DNA of 64,000 bases from Chloroflexota bacterium (GTDB lineage: Bacteria; Chloroflexota; Anaerolineae; Anaerolineales; Villigracilaceae), in contig QMIW01000023.1 of assembly GCA_024434165.1 (NCBI GenBank), positions 30,435 to 94,434 of the forward strand. Direction: 5' to 3'. The notes under the pieces were generated by a model. That model saw only the letters and a list, made by a program, of their open reading frames with translations. It was not told where the DNA came from and did no database searches. Position numbers and translations under genes: made by a program. This document shows positions 22,222-30,538 of this stretch, piece by piece (positions within the stretch are counted from its first letter, which is position 1; the number at the start of each line of letters is the position of its first letter).

Positions 22222-23169
22222 ATGACTGCCACACCCACCCGAGACCGAGTCTCCCCGCAAGCGGATGCGCGTCCGCTCCGCCGACCGGATTGGATCAAAG
22301 TGCGCGCGCCCTCCGGCGAGACCTACGAATGGCTGCAAAGCCTGATGCGCAAGAAAGAACTGCATACTGTTTGTGAAGAGGCGATGTGCCCCAACCTCGG
22401 CGAATGCTGGGGAAGCGGAACCGCCACGTTTTTGATGCTGGGCGATGTGTGCACGCGCACCTGCGCCTTCTGCGACATCAAACACGGCAAGCCTGCCCTG
22501 CTGGATTGGGGCGAAGCCGAGCGCGTGGCGCAAGCCGTGAAAGCCATGAACCTGAAACACGCGGTTATTACATCTGTTAACCGTGACGAGAGGCGGGATG
22601 GCGGCGCTCCGATTTTTGCGATGGTAATTCGGAGAATTAGAGAATTGCTGCCGGGCTGTTCCATCGAAGTGCTGATTCCCGATTTCAAGGGCAGCATCGA
22701 AGCCTTGAAGATCGTCATGGATGCGCGTCCCGAAATTTTGAACCATAATGTAGAGACCGTGCCGCGGCTCTTCAAGCAGGTCCAGCCGCAGGACAATTAC
22801 GAGTGGGCGGCAGCGACCCTTTCCAACGCCAAGAAACTCGACCCCGATGTGCTGACCAAATCGGGCATCATGGTGGGCTTGGGAGAGACCATGGACGAGG
22901 TCAAAGCCGTGATGCGCGACCAGCGCAGTTGGGGGGTGGATATTCTCACCATCGGTCAGTACCTCCAGCCGAGCAAGAAGCACATGCCCATGGATCGTTA
23001 CTACACCATGGAAGAATTTGCCGAACTGCGCGAATACGGCTATTCGATTGGATTCAAGTGGGTGGAGTCGAACCCGCTGGTGCGGTCGTCCTATCACGCC
23101 GCGGAACAGGTGCGGGCGTTGAGTGTGGTGCATCGCAAGTTGTATGGGGAAAGTGTCAGTAATCAGTGA
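22222..23169 (+). CDS. lipA: Lipoyl synthase
   Basis: A 315-residue radical SAM enzyme that inserts two sulfur atoms into octanoyl groups on lipoyl domains. The auxiliary cluster cysteines are C51, C56 and C62 (CX4CX5C), the radical SAM cysteines C77, C81 and C84 (CTRTCAFC), and the C-terminal RSSYHAAEQ gives the cluster serine. The usual NRDDLPDGGA motif is changed to [10 protein letters not shown]. Start ATG 22222 follows GGACC; the frame is open further upstream into a palindromic spacer. No lipB or lplA gene is nearby. A palindrome (GCGCAGGATTAATCTTGCGC, 22188-22207) lies in front. Confidence 0.95.
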   Translation: MTATPTRDRVSPQADARPLRRPDWIKVRAPSGETYEWLQSLMRKKELHTVCEEAMCPNLGECWGSGTATFLMLGDVCTRTCAFCDIKHGKPALLDWGEAERVAQAVKAMNLKHAVITSVNRDERRDGGAPIFAMVIRRIRELLPGCSIEVLIPDFKGSIEALKIVMDARPEILNHNVETVPRLFKQVQPQDNYEWAAATLSNAKKLDPDVLTKSGIMVGLGETMDEVKAVMRDQRSWGVDILTIGQYLQPSKKHMPMDRYYTMEEFAELREYGYSIGFKWVESNPLVRSSYHAAEQVRALSVVHRKLYGESVSNQ

Positions 23170-23211
23170 CCAGTTTGCCTCGCTGCTTTAATTGTATGAA
23201 CTCGAAAGCCA

Positions 23212-24012
23212 ATGACTACCGATGAACTGACCAGTCAATTCCCAACCTTTCAGCGCGAACTCAAATCCTTCGTCCTGCGCCTCACCGCCAGCATGCAGGA
23301 TGCGGAGGACATTGTTCAGGAAACGTATCTCAAGGCACAATCGAAGATCGATTCGTTTCGCGGCGACTCGTCGTTGAAGACCTGGGTGTTCAGCATCGCC
23401 TCGAATCTTGCCAAAGACCTGCTTCGCTCCAAAAAACGCTGGCCCGAAACCGTGACGGACATTTGCCGGGAGGAGACACTCAGCAACAGGGAATTTCTCC
23501 AGGAAGCCATGCACATCCGCGAAACGTCGCCGCAGGGGAATTTCGAAATCCGGGAGCATATCGCCTTCTGTTTTACGTGCATCGCCAAGTCGCTGCCGCT
23601 GGAGGGACATCTCGTCATTTTGTTGAAGGAAGTGTACGATTTCAAAGTGAAGGAAGTCGCCCAGATCCTGCAGCTCTCCGAAGCCATGGTGAAATATCAC
23701 CTGCACGTCAGCCGCAACAAGATGATGGACATCTTCGACGGGCGCTGTTCGCTGATCAACAAGCAGGGCATCTGTCACCAATGCACCGAGTTGAACGGAC
23801 TCTTCAACCCGAAGCAAAAAGCGCAGGAGGAACTGATCAAGCTCGAGATGGTGCGCGCGGCGGAAACTCGAAGCCGGGACGAGTTGTTCGACCTGCGGAT
23901 GAACATCCTGCGGGAACTCGATCCGTTTACGTCGGGGGCGGCGGAATTGCAGTTGCATCATTTGGAACACAATCGGCAGGTAATGGAAAAGTATTTGGGG
24001 GAAAACGAATAA
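23212..24012 (+). CDS. ECF-type sigma factor with cysteine-containing C-terminal extension
   Basis: A 266-residue sigma-70-family protein. Region 2 is at residues about 15-75 (DAEDIVQETYLKAQSKIDSFRGDSSLKTWVFSIASNLAKDLLR) and region 4 at about 120-170 (KEVAQILQLSEAMVKYHLHVSRNKM). A C-terminal extension of about 90 residues starts with RCSLINKQGICHQCTELNG; its C-x10-C-x2-C pattern may bind zinc or sense redox, and the rest is helical. No anti-sigma gene is adjacent. It is followed by an SRPBCC protein and a small unknown protein, which may be its targets or partners. Confidence 0.85.
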   Translation: MTTDELTSQFPTFQRELKSFVLRLTASMQDAEDIVQETYLKAQSKIDSFRGDSSLKTWVFSIASNLAKDLLRSKKRWPETVTDICREETLSNREFLQEAMHIRETSPQGNFEIREHIAFCFTCIAKSLPLEGHLVILLKEVYDFKVKEVAQILQLSEAMVKYHLHVSRNKMMDIFDGRCSLINKQGICHQCTELNGLFNPKQKAQEELIKLEMVRAAETRSRDELFDLRMNILRELDPFTSGAAELQLHHLEHNRQVMEKYLGENE

Positions 24013-24061
24013 CTATCGTTTTCAAATCTCCAATCGTCTAAATAAGAAAGGAGATTTAAAG

Positions 24062-24517
24062 ATGAATCAGATCAAAGCGACAACGACCAAAACCACCTTT
24101 AGCCGGGAAACAACCGTGAGCGTGAGCATCGAGGCGGATGTGTCCATTGTGTGGGCGCTGCTGACCCACGCCTCGGATTTCCCGCGCTGGAATTCCACGG
24201 TCACTTCGATCAAAGGTGAAATCAGAGAGGGCAGCACAATCGAACTCAAGTCCACGCTGGATGAGAAGCGGACGTTCAAGTTGAAGATCAAGGAATTCGT
24301 GCCGGAGAAACGCCTGGTCTGGGGCGATGCCATGGGGAACCGCGTCTACAGCCTCGAGCGGGGAGCGGGAGGCGTGCTCTTTTCCATGACGGAGAAGATC
24401 GGCGGTCCGTTGTTCCCGCTGTTCGCCGGGATGATCCCCTCCTTCGACGAATCGTTCGAGAAGTTTGCGGCGGATTTGAAGAAGGAAGCGGAAACGATCC
24501 AGCGTTCCAAAAAATAA
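24062..24517 (+). CDS. SRPBCC (START-like) domain protein
   Basis: A 151-residue protein with the helix-grip fold of the polyketide cyclase / Bet v1-like superfamily: VSVSIEADVSIVWALLTHASDFPRWNSTVTSIKGEIREGSTIELKS followed by KEFVPEKRLVWGDAMG and a C-terminal long helix. These proteins bind hydrophobic ligands; many are encoded beside sigma factors or regulators. AAGGAG lies eight bases before the ATG. The last 20 bases of the gene are duplicated just downstream. Ligand unknown. Confidence 0.85.
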   Translation: MNQIKATTTKTTFSRETTVSVSIEADVSIVWALLTHASDFPRWNSTVTSIKGEIREGSTIELKSTLDEKRTFKLKIKEFVPEKRLVWGDAMGNRVYSLERGAGGVLFSMTEKIGGPLFPLFAGMIPSFDESFEKFAADLKKEAETIQRSKK

Positions 24518-24568
24518 ATGGCGCTCAGCCGCCGGGAGCCTAGAGATCCAGCGTTCCAGAGAATAAGC
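24495..24568 (+). repeat. Local duplication of the SRPBCC gene end
   Basis: GATCCAGCGTTCCAAAAAATAA at the gene end is repeated 47 bases later as GATCCAGCGTTCCAGAGAATAA, with GCCGCCGGGAGCCTAGA between. A small tandem duplication of the 3' end is the simplest reading. Confidence 0.7.
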
Positions 24569-24583
24569 CAAAGGAGAATCGAA

Positions 24584-24985
24584 ATGGAAAAGAGAACCAA
24601 AGACAATCCGTGGAAGTTGAAGACCCCTCCGCTGACATCGGACTACGAAATGTATGTGGACGTGAAGGATGGCAGGGAAATCCTCGTCTGCACTGTCGGC
24701 ACGACCGTGTTGCATTACGATTATCGTGCCATCAAAGACCTGCACGAGATGTTGAAAAAGCACGGCGATTGGATGGAATTGGGCAGCAAGGACGAGAAAC
24801 AGGAAGCGGTTCCGGGCACCGTGGAGCACTGGGCGCGCTCGCCAAAAAATCCCATCGGCGGCTGGTACGGACTCAAGAAAGGCTTTCGCGGCCGCTTCGC
24901 CATGTACATCCCGCCGTTGATGGAGGCGCTGGGACTGGCGGAAGTGGAGCATAACGCGCGGAATAACAGGATGCGGGCAAAATAA
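24584..24985 (+). CDS. Uncharacterised small soluble protein
   Basis: A 133-residue protein with no recognised family. It starts MEKRTKDNPWKLKTPP with AAAGGAG eight bases upstream; the frame extends further 5' but only through duplicated sequence. Features are GREILVCTVGTTVLHYDYRAIKDLHEMLKKHGDW, a PGTVEHWARSPKNPIGGWYGLKKGFRGRF stretch rich in W, G and R, and no membrane segment or cysteine pair. The position directly after the ECF sigma factor and the SRPBCC protein suggests one transcript. A strong terminator follows at 25019. Confidence 0.75.
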   Translation: MEKRTKDNPWKLKTPPLTSDYEMYVDVKDGREILVCTVGTTVLHYDYRAIKDLHEMLKKHGDWMELGSKDEKQEAVPGTVEHWARSPKNPIGGWYGLKKGFRGRFAMYIPPLMEALGLAEVEHNARNNRMRAK

Positions 24986-25018
24986 CAGCGGCTGAAAACG
25001 GGCGCAGTCGAATCCAGG

Positions 25019-25050
25019 ACCTGATGGGTGTTGAACACTCATCAGGTCTT
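25019..25050 (+). terminator. Intrinsic terminator of the sigma-factor operon
   Basis: ACCTGATGGGTGT and ACACTCATCAGGT form a 12-13 bp stem with a 3-base loop, followed by CTTATT. Confidence 0.75.
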
Positions 25051-25132
25051 ATTGACTCACCCTGCACGAAAAACCGCCGGTTTTTTTACCCCTTCTTCAT
25101 CCTTTCCTGACGGTTTAAAGGAGGATGTCTTC

Positions 25133-25271
25133 GTAACTCACCTTATACGGCAGGGGCGGCCCAGACACGGTTTTTCAAAACTCTGGTGCAGGGCTACCCT
25201 TTCTTGCAGATTGGCTGCCTGATTTACCCAAACGGGTCGTCCCTGCGACAAAATCGCGTAAGGTGAGTTCG
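25133..25271. repeat. Nested inverted-repeat element upstream of phnD
   Basis: AACTCACCTTA (about 25136) and TAAGGTGAGTT (about 25260) are inverted ends. A second pair inside, CAGGGGCGGCCC and GGGTCGTCCCTG, is also inverted. A half copy (GTAAGGTGAAT) follows the right end. Related CGTAAGGCG words precede the terminators at 3387 and 39328. The element takes up about a third of the 420-base gap before phnD; the rest holds the terminator at 25019 and the promoter at 25332. Confidence 0.6.
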
Positions 25272-25331
25272 TAAGGTGAATAATAATTCCCTGATAGTGA
25301 ATTTATTCCCCATTTTTTAAGAAATGCGCAC

Positions 25332-25360
25332 TTGTTAACCGTCATAACCTGCGGTATTAT
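25332..25360 (+). promoter_or_regulatory. Promoter of the phnD operon
   Basis: TTGTTA, 17-base spacer, TATTAT, about 65 bases upstream of the phnD start. No Pho-box-like tandem repeat is evident to me. Confidence 0.6.
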
Positions 25361-25425
25361 CACTCCGTCAGGGGCGGGTTTGCCCCATATACACACACCT
25401 ACCCTATTTACAGAAAGAGGAGAAA

Positions 25426-26529
25426 ATGAATAAACGTTTCCTGTTTGTCCTGCTGACCCTCATCGTAACCGCCTCGATGATCCTCAGCGCCTGTGGTACG
25501 CCTGCCACAGAGGTCCCTCCGACCGAAGAACCCACCGAGGTTCCCACGGAAGAGCCGACCGCCGAACCCACTGAAGAAATGCCCGCCATCGGTTCGCCGG
25601 AACACCCCATCAAGGTGCTGTTCGTCCCCTCTGTGGATGCGAACGTGATCGTGACCGGCGGTGAAGTGATGGCGAAGGCGCTCAACGAAGCCACCGGCTT
25701 GACCTTCGAAGTCAGCGTTCCGACCTCCTACGCCGCCACCATCGAGGAAATGTGCGCCTCCCCCTCGGACACGATGGCGTTCATTCCTGCCTTTGGCTAC
25801 GTGCTCGCCAATGACCTCTGCGGTGTGGACGTTGCCTTCAAGGCTGTCCGCCGCGGCTGGGGCGTGTATTGGACCATGATCGTCGTCGCCCGCGACAGCG
25901 ACATCCAGACGCTCGAAGACCTGAACGGCAAGAAGTGGGCGTATCCCGATGCGGGTTCCACCTCCGGTTTCCTCGTCCCGACCGTCATGTTCAAGGAAGC
26001 GGGCATTACCCCCGGTGAAACCCTCGAAGCCGGCGGTCACCCCGAAGCCGTGCGCGCCGTCTACAACGGCGAAGCCGATTTCGCAACTGCTTTCTACAGC
26101 CCATGGGCTGCTCCCGAAGGCGCTGAAAAGTGGAAGATCGGCGACGACCCCGAAGTGCCTGTGGATGTCAACTCCTGCGCGCTCAATGAAGACAAAAGCC
26201 AGCTGCTCTGCGAAGGCTACCGCGTCCTCGATGCCCGCGCCAACATCCGCGAGGAGTTCCCCGATGTGGTCGCCAAGGTCCGCATCCTGACCCTCTCGCC
26301 GGAAATCCCGAACGACACCCTGTCCTTCGGTCCTGAATTCCCCGCCGACCTGCGCGCCCAGATCGAAGAAGCCCTGGCGGCTTTCGCCCAGACCGAAGCC
26401 TGGGGTCAGTCCATCGGCAGCGAGGATTTCTATGGCTGGTCCGGTCTCGAACCCGCCACCGATGCGGATTACGACTTCATCCGCCTGATGGTGGCCGAAT
26501 CCGGCACGACCATCGAATCCCTCAAGTAA
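25426..26529 (+). CDS. phnD: Phosphonate-type ABC transporter substrate-binding lipoprotein
   Basis: A 367-residue PhnD-family lipoprotein. The lipobox ends at C23 (MILSACG), followed by a linker of PTEEPTEVPTEEP repeats (residues about 28-52) that would hold the domain away from the membrane. The binding domain starts HPIKVLFVPSVDANVIVTGGEVMAKAL; WAYPDAGSTSGFLVPTVMFKEAG is the typical PhnD ligand loop and AGGHPEAVRAVYNGEADFA its partner. The family binds phosphonates, phosphite or hypophosphite; no C-P lyase or ptxD gene is nearby, so the ligand is unknown. AGAGGAG precedes the ATG. Confidence 0.9.
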   Translation: MNKRFLFVLLTLIVTASMILSACGTPATEVPPTEEPTEVPTEEPTAEPTEEMPAIGSPEHPIKVLFVPSVDANVIVTGGEVMAKALNEATGLTFEVSVPTSYAATIEEMCASPSDTMAFIPAFGYVLANDLCGVDVAFKAVRRGWGVYWTMIVVARDSDIQTLEDLNGKKWAYPDAGSTSGFLVPTVMFKEAGITPGETLEAGGHPEAVRAVYNGEADFATAFYSPWAAPEGAEKWKIGDDPEVPVDVNSCALNEDKSQLLCEGYRVLDARANIREEFPDVVAKVRILTLSPEIPNDTLSFGPEFPADLRAQIEEALAAFAQTEAWGQSIGSEDFYGWSGLEPATDADYDFIRLMVAESGTTIESLK

Positions 26530-26550
26530 GAACCATTCCATTGAATCAAT

Positions 26551-26578
26551 TTCGGGCAGGGAGAATTCCCTGCCCGAA
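26551..26578 (+). terminator. Hairpin between phnD and phnC
   Basis: TTCGGGCAGGGA and TCCCTGCCCGAA form a perfect 12-bp stem with a GAAT loop. The following T-tract is weak (CTGTCTTTATCC), so it may stabilise the phnD mRNA or cause partial termination, giving more binding protein than transporter. A TATAAT at 26606 could restart transcription for phnC. Confidence 0.7.
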
Positions 26579-26673
26579 CTGTCTTTATCCGAACCGTTTT
26601 GTACTTATAATCAAGGGGCAACTTCTGAATGGCGATACTCCCCGCCACATTACATCAACAACGGGAATGAATT

Positions 26674-27426
26674 ATGCTCCAGGTAAAAAACCTCACCAAA
26701 ATTTATGAGGGCGGCGTGAAGGCGCTCGATAATGTCACCTTCGACGTGCCAAAGGGACAGTTCCTCGCCGTGATCGGTCTGAGCGGCTCCGGCAAATCCA
26801 CCCTGCTGAGGTGCATCAACCGCCTGATTGACCCGACCGCCGGGCAAATCTTATGGGATGGCGAAGACATCACCGCCGCCTCCCCGGAGGAAATGCGCCG
26901 CATCCGCCGCCGGATTGGGATGGTCTTCCAGCACTTCAACCTTGTGCATCGCTCCAGGGTGATCACGAACGTGCTTGCCGGAAGGCTTGGGTACGTCAAC
27001 CCGGCATGGAGCCTGCTCAACCGCTTCCCGAAAGAGGATGTTGAGAAAGCCGTCCGGCAACTGGAGCGCGTCGGCATTGCGGATAAAGCCAACCAGCGAG
27101 CCGACGAATTGAGCGGCGGGCAGCAGCAGCGTGTGGGCATTGCGCGCGCGCTCATGCAGGACCCGAAAATGCTTCTCGCCGATGAGCCGGTTGCCAGCCT
27201 GGACCCCGTCCTCGCGCACAGCATCATGAAACACCTGGAAGAAATCAACAAAAACGACGGCGTGACCGTGCTGTGTTCGCTTCACTTCCTCGACCTTGTA
27301 CATCGTTACGCAGACCGTGTCATTGCCCTCAACGAAGGCCGGCTGGTCTTTGAAGGCTTGCCGAACGAAATAGACGACAGGAAATTCAAAGACATTTACG
27401 GCCGCGATGCCGAACGGGTGGGATAA
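26674..27426 (+). CDS. phnC: Phosphonate-type ABC transporter ATP-binding protein
   Basis: A 250-residue ABC ATPase. Walker A is GLSGSGKST (residues about 34-42), the Q-loop lies in VFQHFNLV, the signature is LSGGQQQRVGIARAL, and Walker B MLLADEPVASLDP with the H-loop in LCSLHFLDLVHRYADR. The sequence RIGMVFQHFNLVHRSRVITNVLAGRLGY is characteristic of PhnC. The following permease starts two bases after its stop, so the pair is translationally linked. It energises the PhnD/PhnE system. Confidence 0.93.
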   Translation: MLQVKNLTKIYEGGVKALDNVTFDVPKGQFLAVIGLSGSGKSTLLRCINRLIDPTAGQILWDGEDITAASPEEMRRIRRRIGMVFQHFNLVHRSRVITNVLAGRLGYVNPAWSLLNRFPKEDVEKAVRQLERVGIADKANQRADELSGGQQQRVGIARALMQDPKMLLADEPVASLDPVLAHSIMKHLEEINKNDGVTVLCSLHFLDLVHRYADRVIALNEGRLVFEGLPNEIDDRKFKDIYGRDAERVG

Positions 27427-27427
27427 C

Positions 27428-29254
27428 ATGAAAAACAAAAAAGTATCTCCCTGGAAATCCCTCCAAACCGGGCTGGCTGTCCTGCTGGCGCTCACCGTTT
27501 ACGCCTACGGGTTCGAGATCACAAAAATCAACCTTGCCGAACTGCGCAGCGAACAACGCCGCGAAAGCCTCACGCGCGTCACCCGCGCGCTGGCGCAGCC
27601 GGATATCTTCGAATTTGAAAAGGAAGAGCAGGCATTCACTGCGCCCGTGTACGTGCCCTGTCCCGAAGGCGGCGCTTCCTTTGCCGAGCCGGATACCTCC
27701 GGCCCGTATGTCATCGTCACGCCTGGATGCGCCGAGCCGGGAGAAACCGTCACCGTGGAAGGATTCAACTTCTTCCCCAACGCCAGTGGACCCGTGCGCT
27801 TCGTTCCGGGCAACGACCCCGCCTATCTCGTTGAACTTGGCAACGATACCGCGCTGACCGATGCAGATGGTCATTTTGCCGTCCAGATCGTCCTGCCCGA
27901 CCGCACCAGCGAAGACGTCCAATACATCCGCGCCACGATGCGCCGGAATGTCGGCTTGCCCAAATTCACCGAAACCGCCAAACTTACCTGGGACAAAATC
28001 GTCGAGACCGTGTTCCTCGCCCTGCTGGCGACCACGCTGGGAACCCTGCTTGCCATCCCGCTCAGTTTCATCGCCGCGCGCAACCTGATGAAACCGGTGC
28101 GAAGCCCGCTCGCAAGTATTTCGTTATCCATTATCGGCTGGCCCCTCGGTATCGGGGCTGGGTACCTTTTTGTGAGCCAGATCGGGAAGGTCTCCGCATC
28201 CATCAGCACCATTCCGCTCAATCTGGTCAGCGTGATTGTGGCGCCGCTGGTCTTCTGGCTGGCATTCCGCTGGGCGATGCCGCAGGAAGAAACGGCAAGC
28301 GCGAGTCTGGGACTGCGTATCGCACGCCTGCTGGCTTTGTTTGCCGGTACGCTGGTCGGTCTGTTCGGGTTCTTCCAACTGGCAGAGTTGACCGCCAATA
28401 TCAGCCTCGGCATTCGTGAAATGCTTGGTCCTGTCGGGTTCTTTGCCACCTTCCTTTTCCAGATCAGCGACATCCTGCGCGTGACCACACCCGCCATCGG
28501 CGCGCTTGCCGCGGGCGGCGCTTTGAGCGGTTTCCTCGGGCGTATCGGTCAGCGCGTCACAGAGAAGGGAGCCGCAGCGGGAGTCAAAGTCCTCAACATG
28601 GCGCTGGCTTCGCTGGCGGGGGCGACCATTTTCGGTCTGCTCGGCTGGCTGGTGGAATGGCTCTACCAGATTGGCAGACCCATGTACACGCTGTATGGTC
28701 CCCTTGGAACGGGCGCTGCCCTGGGCTTGCTCCTGGCGATTTTCACCAGGGCAAAGAGCACCCTTCCGATAGGACTGGTGGTTTACACCATCACGCGCAC
28801 GCTCCTCAATACCCTGCGTTCCGTCGAAGCGGTCATTATGGCGATTGTGTTCGTCATCGCGGTGGGCATCGGTCCCTTCGCCGGGGTGATGGCGCTTGGG
28901 CTGCATACCATCGTCAGTCTGGCGAAACTGTACTCGGAACAGGTGGAGAGCATCTCCGCCGGTCCGCTCGAAGCGGTGGAAGCCACCGGTGCGAACCGGC
29001 TCCAGACCATCATCTATGCAGTCATTCCGCAGATCATCCCGCCGTATATTTCCTACACCATGTACCGCTGGGACATCAACGTGCGCATGTCCACCATCAT
29101 CGGCATCGTGGGCGGCGGCGGCATCGGCTTTGTGCTCATCCAGAACATCAACCTGTTGAACTACCGCGCCGCCAGCGCGCAGATGATCGCCATTGCCATC
29201 GTCGTCTCGTTCATGGATTACATCAGTTCCGTCATGCGCGAGAAGTACGTGTAG
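27428..29254 (+). CDS. phnE: Enlarged phosphonate-type ABC permease with extracytoplasmic domain
   Basis: A 608-residue permease, about twice the length of usual PhnE. After a first membrane helix (LAVLLALTVYAYGF) comes an extracytoplasmic stretch of about 150 residues; its middle (GPYVIVTPGCAEPGETVTVEGFNF...GHFAVQIVLPD) looks like an IPT/TIG-type beta-sandwich. The membrane domain then begins at WDKIVETVFLALLATTLGTLLAIPLSFIAARNL. The middle holds extra membrane helices not found in short PhnE. The ATPase-coupling EAA loop is EAVEATGANRLQTIIYAVIPQIIPPY. Only one permease gene is present, so it probably forms a homodimer. A terminator follows. Confidence 0.88.
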   Translation: MKNKKVSPWKSLQTGLAVLLALTVYAYGFEITKINLAELRSEQRRESLTRVTRALAQPDIFEFEKEEQAFTAPVYVPCPEGGASFAEPDTSGPYVIVTPGCAEPGETVTVEGFNFFPNASGPVRFVPGNDPAYLVELGNDTALTDADGHFAVQIVLPDRTSEDVQYIRATMRRNVGLPKFTETAKLTWDKIVETVFLALLATTLGTLLAIPLSFIAARNLMKPVRSPLASISLSIIGWPLGIGAGYLFVSQIGKVSASISTIPLNLVSVIVAPLVFWLAFRWAMPQEETASASLGLRIARLLALFAGTLVGLFGFFQLAELTANISLGIREMLGPVGFFATFLFQISDILRVTTPAIGALAAGGALSGFLGRIGQRVTEKGAAAGVKVLNMALASLAGATIFGLLGWLVEWLYQIGRPMYTLYGPLGTGAALGLLLAIFTRAKSTLPIGLVVYTITRTLLNTLRSVEAVIMAIVFVIAVGIGPFAGVMALGLHTIVSLAKLYSEQVESISAGPLEAVEATGANRLQTIIYAVIPQIIPPYISYTMYRWDINVRMSTIIGIVGGGGIGFVLIQNINLLNYRAASAQMIAIAIVVSFMDYISSVMREKYV

Positions 29255-29278
29255 TTCGATTTGCATCCCGTAAACATG

Positions 29279-29316
29279 ACTCACCCCGAAATTAAGTTTC
29301 GCGGGTGAGTTTGTTT
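29279..29316 (+). terminator. Intrinsic terminator after phnE
   Basis: ACTCACCCCGAAA and TTTCGCGGGTGAGT form a stem with TTAAG loop, followed by TTGTTTT. The stem sequence is shared with the terminators at 3387 and 39328. Confidence 0.8.
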
Positions 29317-29412
29317 TCGAGGATGATGGAACACAGACTAACTCAATGTCGCGGATTCTTTTGGGCTTTTCTGTTCCGCCTTGGCAACTTCCGTGCACCT
29401 TTCAAAATCGTT

Positions 29413-29442
29413 TTCAAACGGTTGGCAATTGTTGTATATAAT
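29413..29442 (+). promoter_or_regulatory. Putative promoter of the DUF4129-MoxR cluster
   Basis: A perfect TATAAT (29437-29442) with a weak TTCAAA 18 bases upstream (29413-29418), 33 bases before the TTG start of the next gene. Confidence 0.5.
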
Positions 29443-29475
29443 AGGCGAAAAAATTACCCCCTTTGGGAGGAAACC

Positions 29476-30531
29476 TTGAACGAAACCCCGCTCCTCATCC
29501 GTCCCATGACCCTCGGCGAAATTCTGGATAAAGCCATCCGCCTCTATCGGCAGAATTTCCTGAAGTTCCTCGGCATCCTTGCAATTCCCTACATCCCGCT
29601 GACGCTCATCCAAATGGTCCTCTCGGTCTTGTACACGACCACTACATTGCAATCCATCGTTGACCAAAGAGGCGATCCGTCTGAACTGCTGGGCAGGGGC
29701 ATCGCGGCTATTGCCGGCATCATCATCTTTGGAATTGCAAACTTCATCCTTGTAAGCGGCTTTGCCACTGCGGCGCTCACCCGCGCTATCGCCAACAACT
29801 ACATGAACAAGCCCATCGGCATTGTCGCTTCCTACCGGGCGATTGCCAGCTCTGGCTGGAAACTGGTCCTGGCGCTCCTGCTGGCTGGCATCCTGGTCGT
29901 CATCCTGTTCTTCTGGGCGCTGGTCCCCATTGTCGGCTGGCTGAGCGGACCCGGCGTGGGCTTCTTCCTGTTGCTGATCGTCATTCCGCTTATCGCGCCC
30001 ATCGCCGCGCTCGAAAACCTGGGCGTTTTGAACACGATCCGCCGCGCATGGGATATGGGACGCAGCCGCTTTTGGTGGCTGATCGGCTACGCCATCGTCC
30101 TGTTCCTGCTCGGTCATTTGATTGTCTCCGGTCCCGTTTACCTGCTTAGGACCGTGCTGCAATTTGCGTTCTACTCCCTGCCTGAGATTGATTACTCCAT
30201 GCAGACGATGTTGAGCACCATCATCACCACCCTGGTCAGTCTGGCGCTGGGCTTGCTGTACACCCCCCTGCAGTTGACCATGATGACGGTCGTCTATTTC
30301 GACCTGCGCGCCCGCCACGAAGGGCTCGACCTGGCTTTACAACTCGCTTCGCTGAACGAACCTCAAACGGCTGCCGCCCTGCCGGAAATCTCGACCAGGG
30401 AATCCACACCCTTGCTCACCGGTCTCGACCTGGGGCGCTTCGCCCTGCTTTCCCTGATCAGCATGGCGCTCCTGGGATGTTATTTCTTCTTCGTCTTTGT
30501 CTTTCTTGGGATAACCACCGCAGGGCTCTAA
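29476..30531 (+). CDS. Glycerophosphodiester phosphodiesterase membrane-domain-like protein
   Basis: A 351-residue protein with six or more transmembrane helices. LIRPMTLGEILDKAIRLYRQNFLKFLGILAIPYIPLTLI and the later GVLNTIRRAWDMGRSRFWWLIGYAIVLFLLGHLI are typical of the GPDPase membrane-domain / DUF7544-like family, which occurs in clusters with DUF4129, MoxR and DUF58 genes. I start at TTG 29476 because GGGAGG stands five bases upstream and the conserved N-terminus begins there; no ATG is suitably placed. No catalytic phosphodiesterase domain is present. It is the first gene of a co-directional set running to 35014. Confidence 0.8.
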   Translation: MNETPLLIRPMTLGEILDKAIRLYRQNFLKFLGILAIPYIPLTLIQMVLSVLYTTTTLQSIVDQRGDPSELLGRGIAAIAGIIIFGIANFILVSGFATAALTRAIANNYMNKPIGIVASYRAIASSGWKLVLALLLAGILVVILFFWALVPIVGWLSGPGVGFFLLLIVIPLIAPIAALENLGVLNTIRRAWDMGRSRFWWLIGYAIVLFLLGHLIVSGPVYLLRTVLQFAFYSLPEIDYSMQTMLSTIITTLVSLALGLLYTPLQLTMMTVVYFDLRARHEGLDLALQLASLNEPQTAAALPEISTRESTPLLTGLDLGRFALLSLISMALLGCYFFFVFVFLGITTAGL

Positions 30532-30538
30532 ACCGAGG

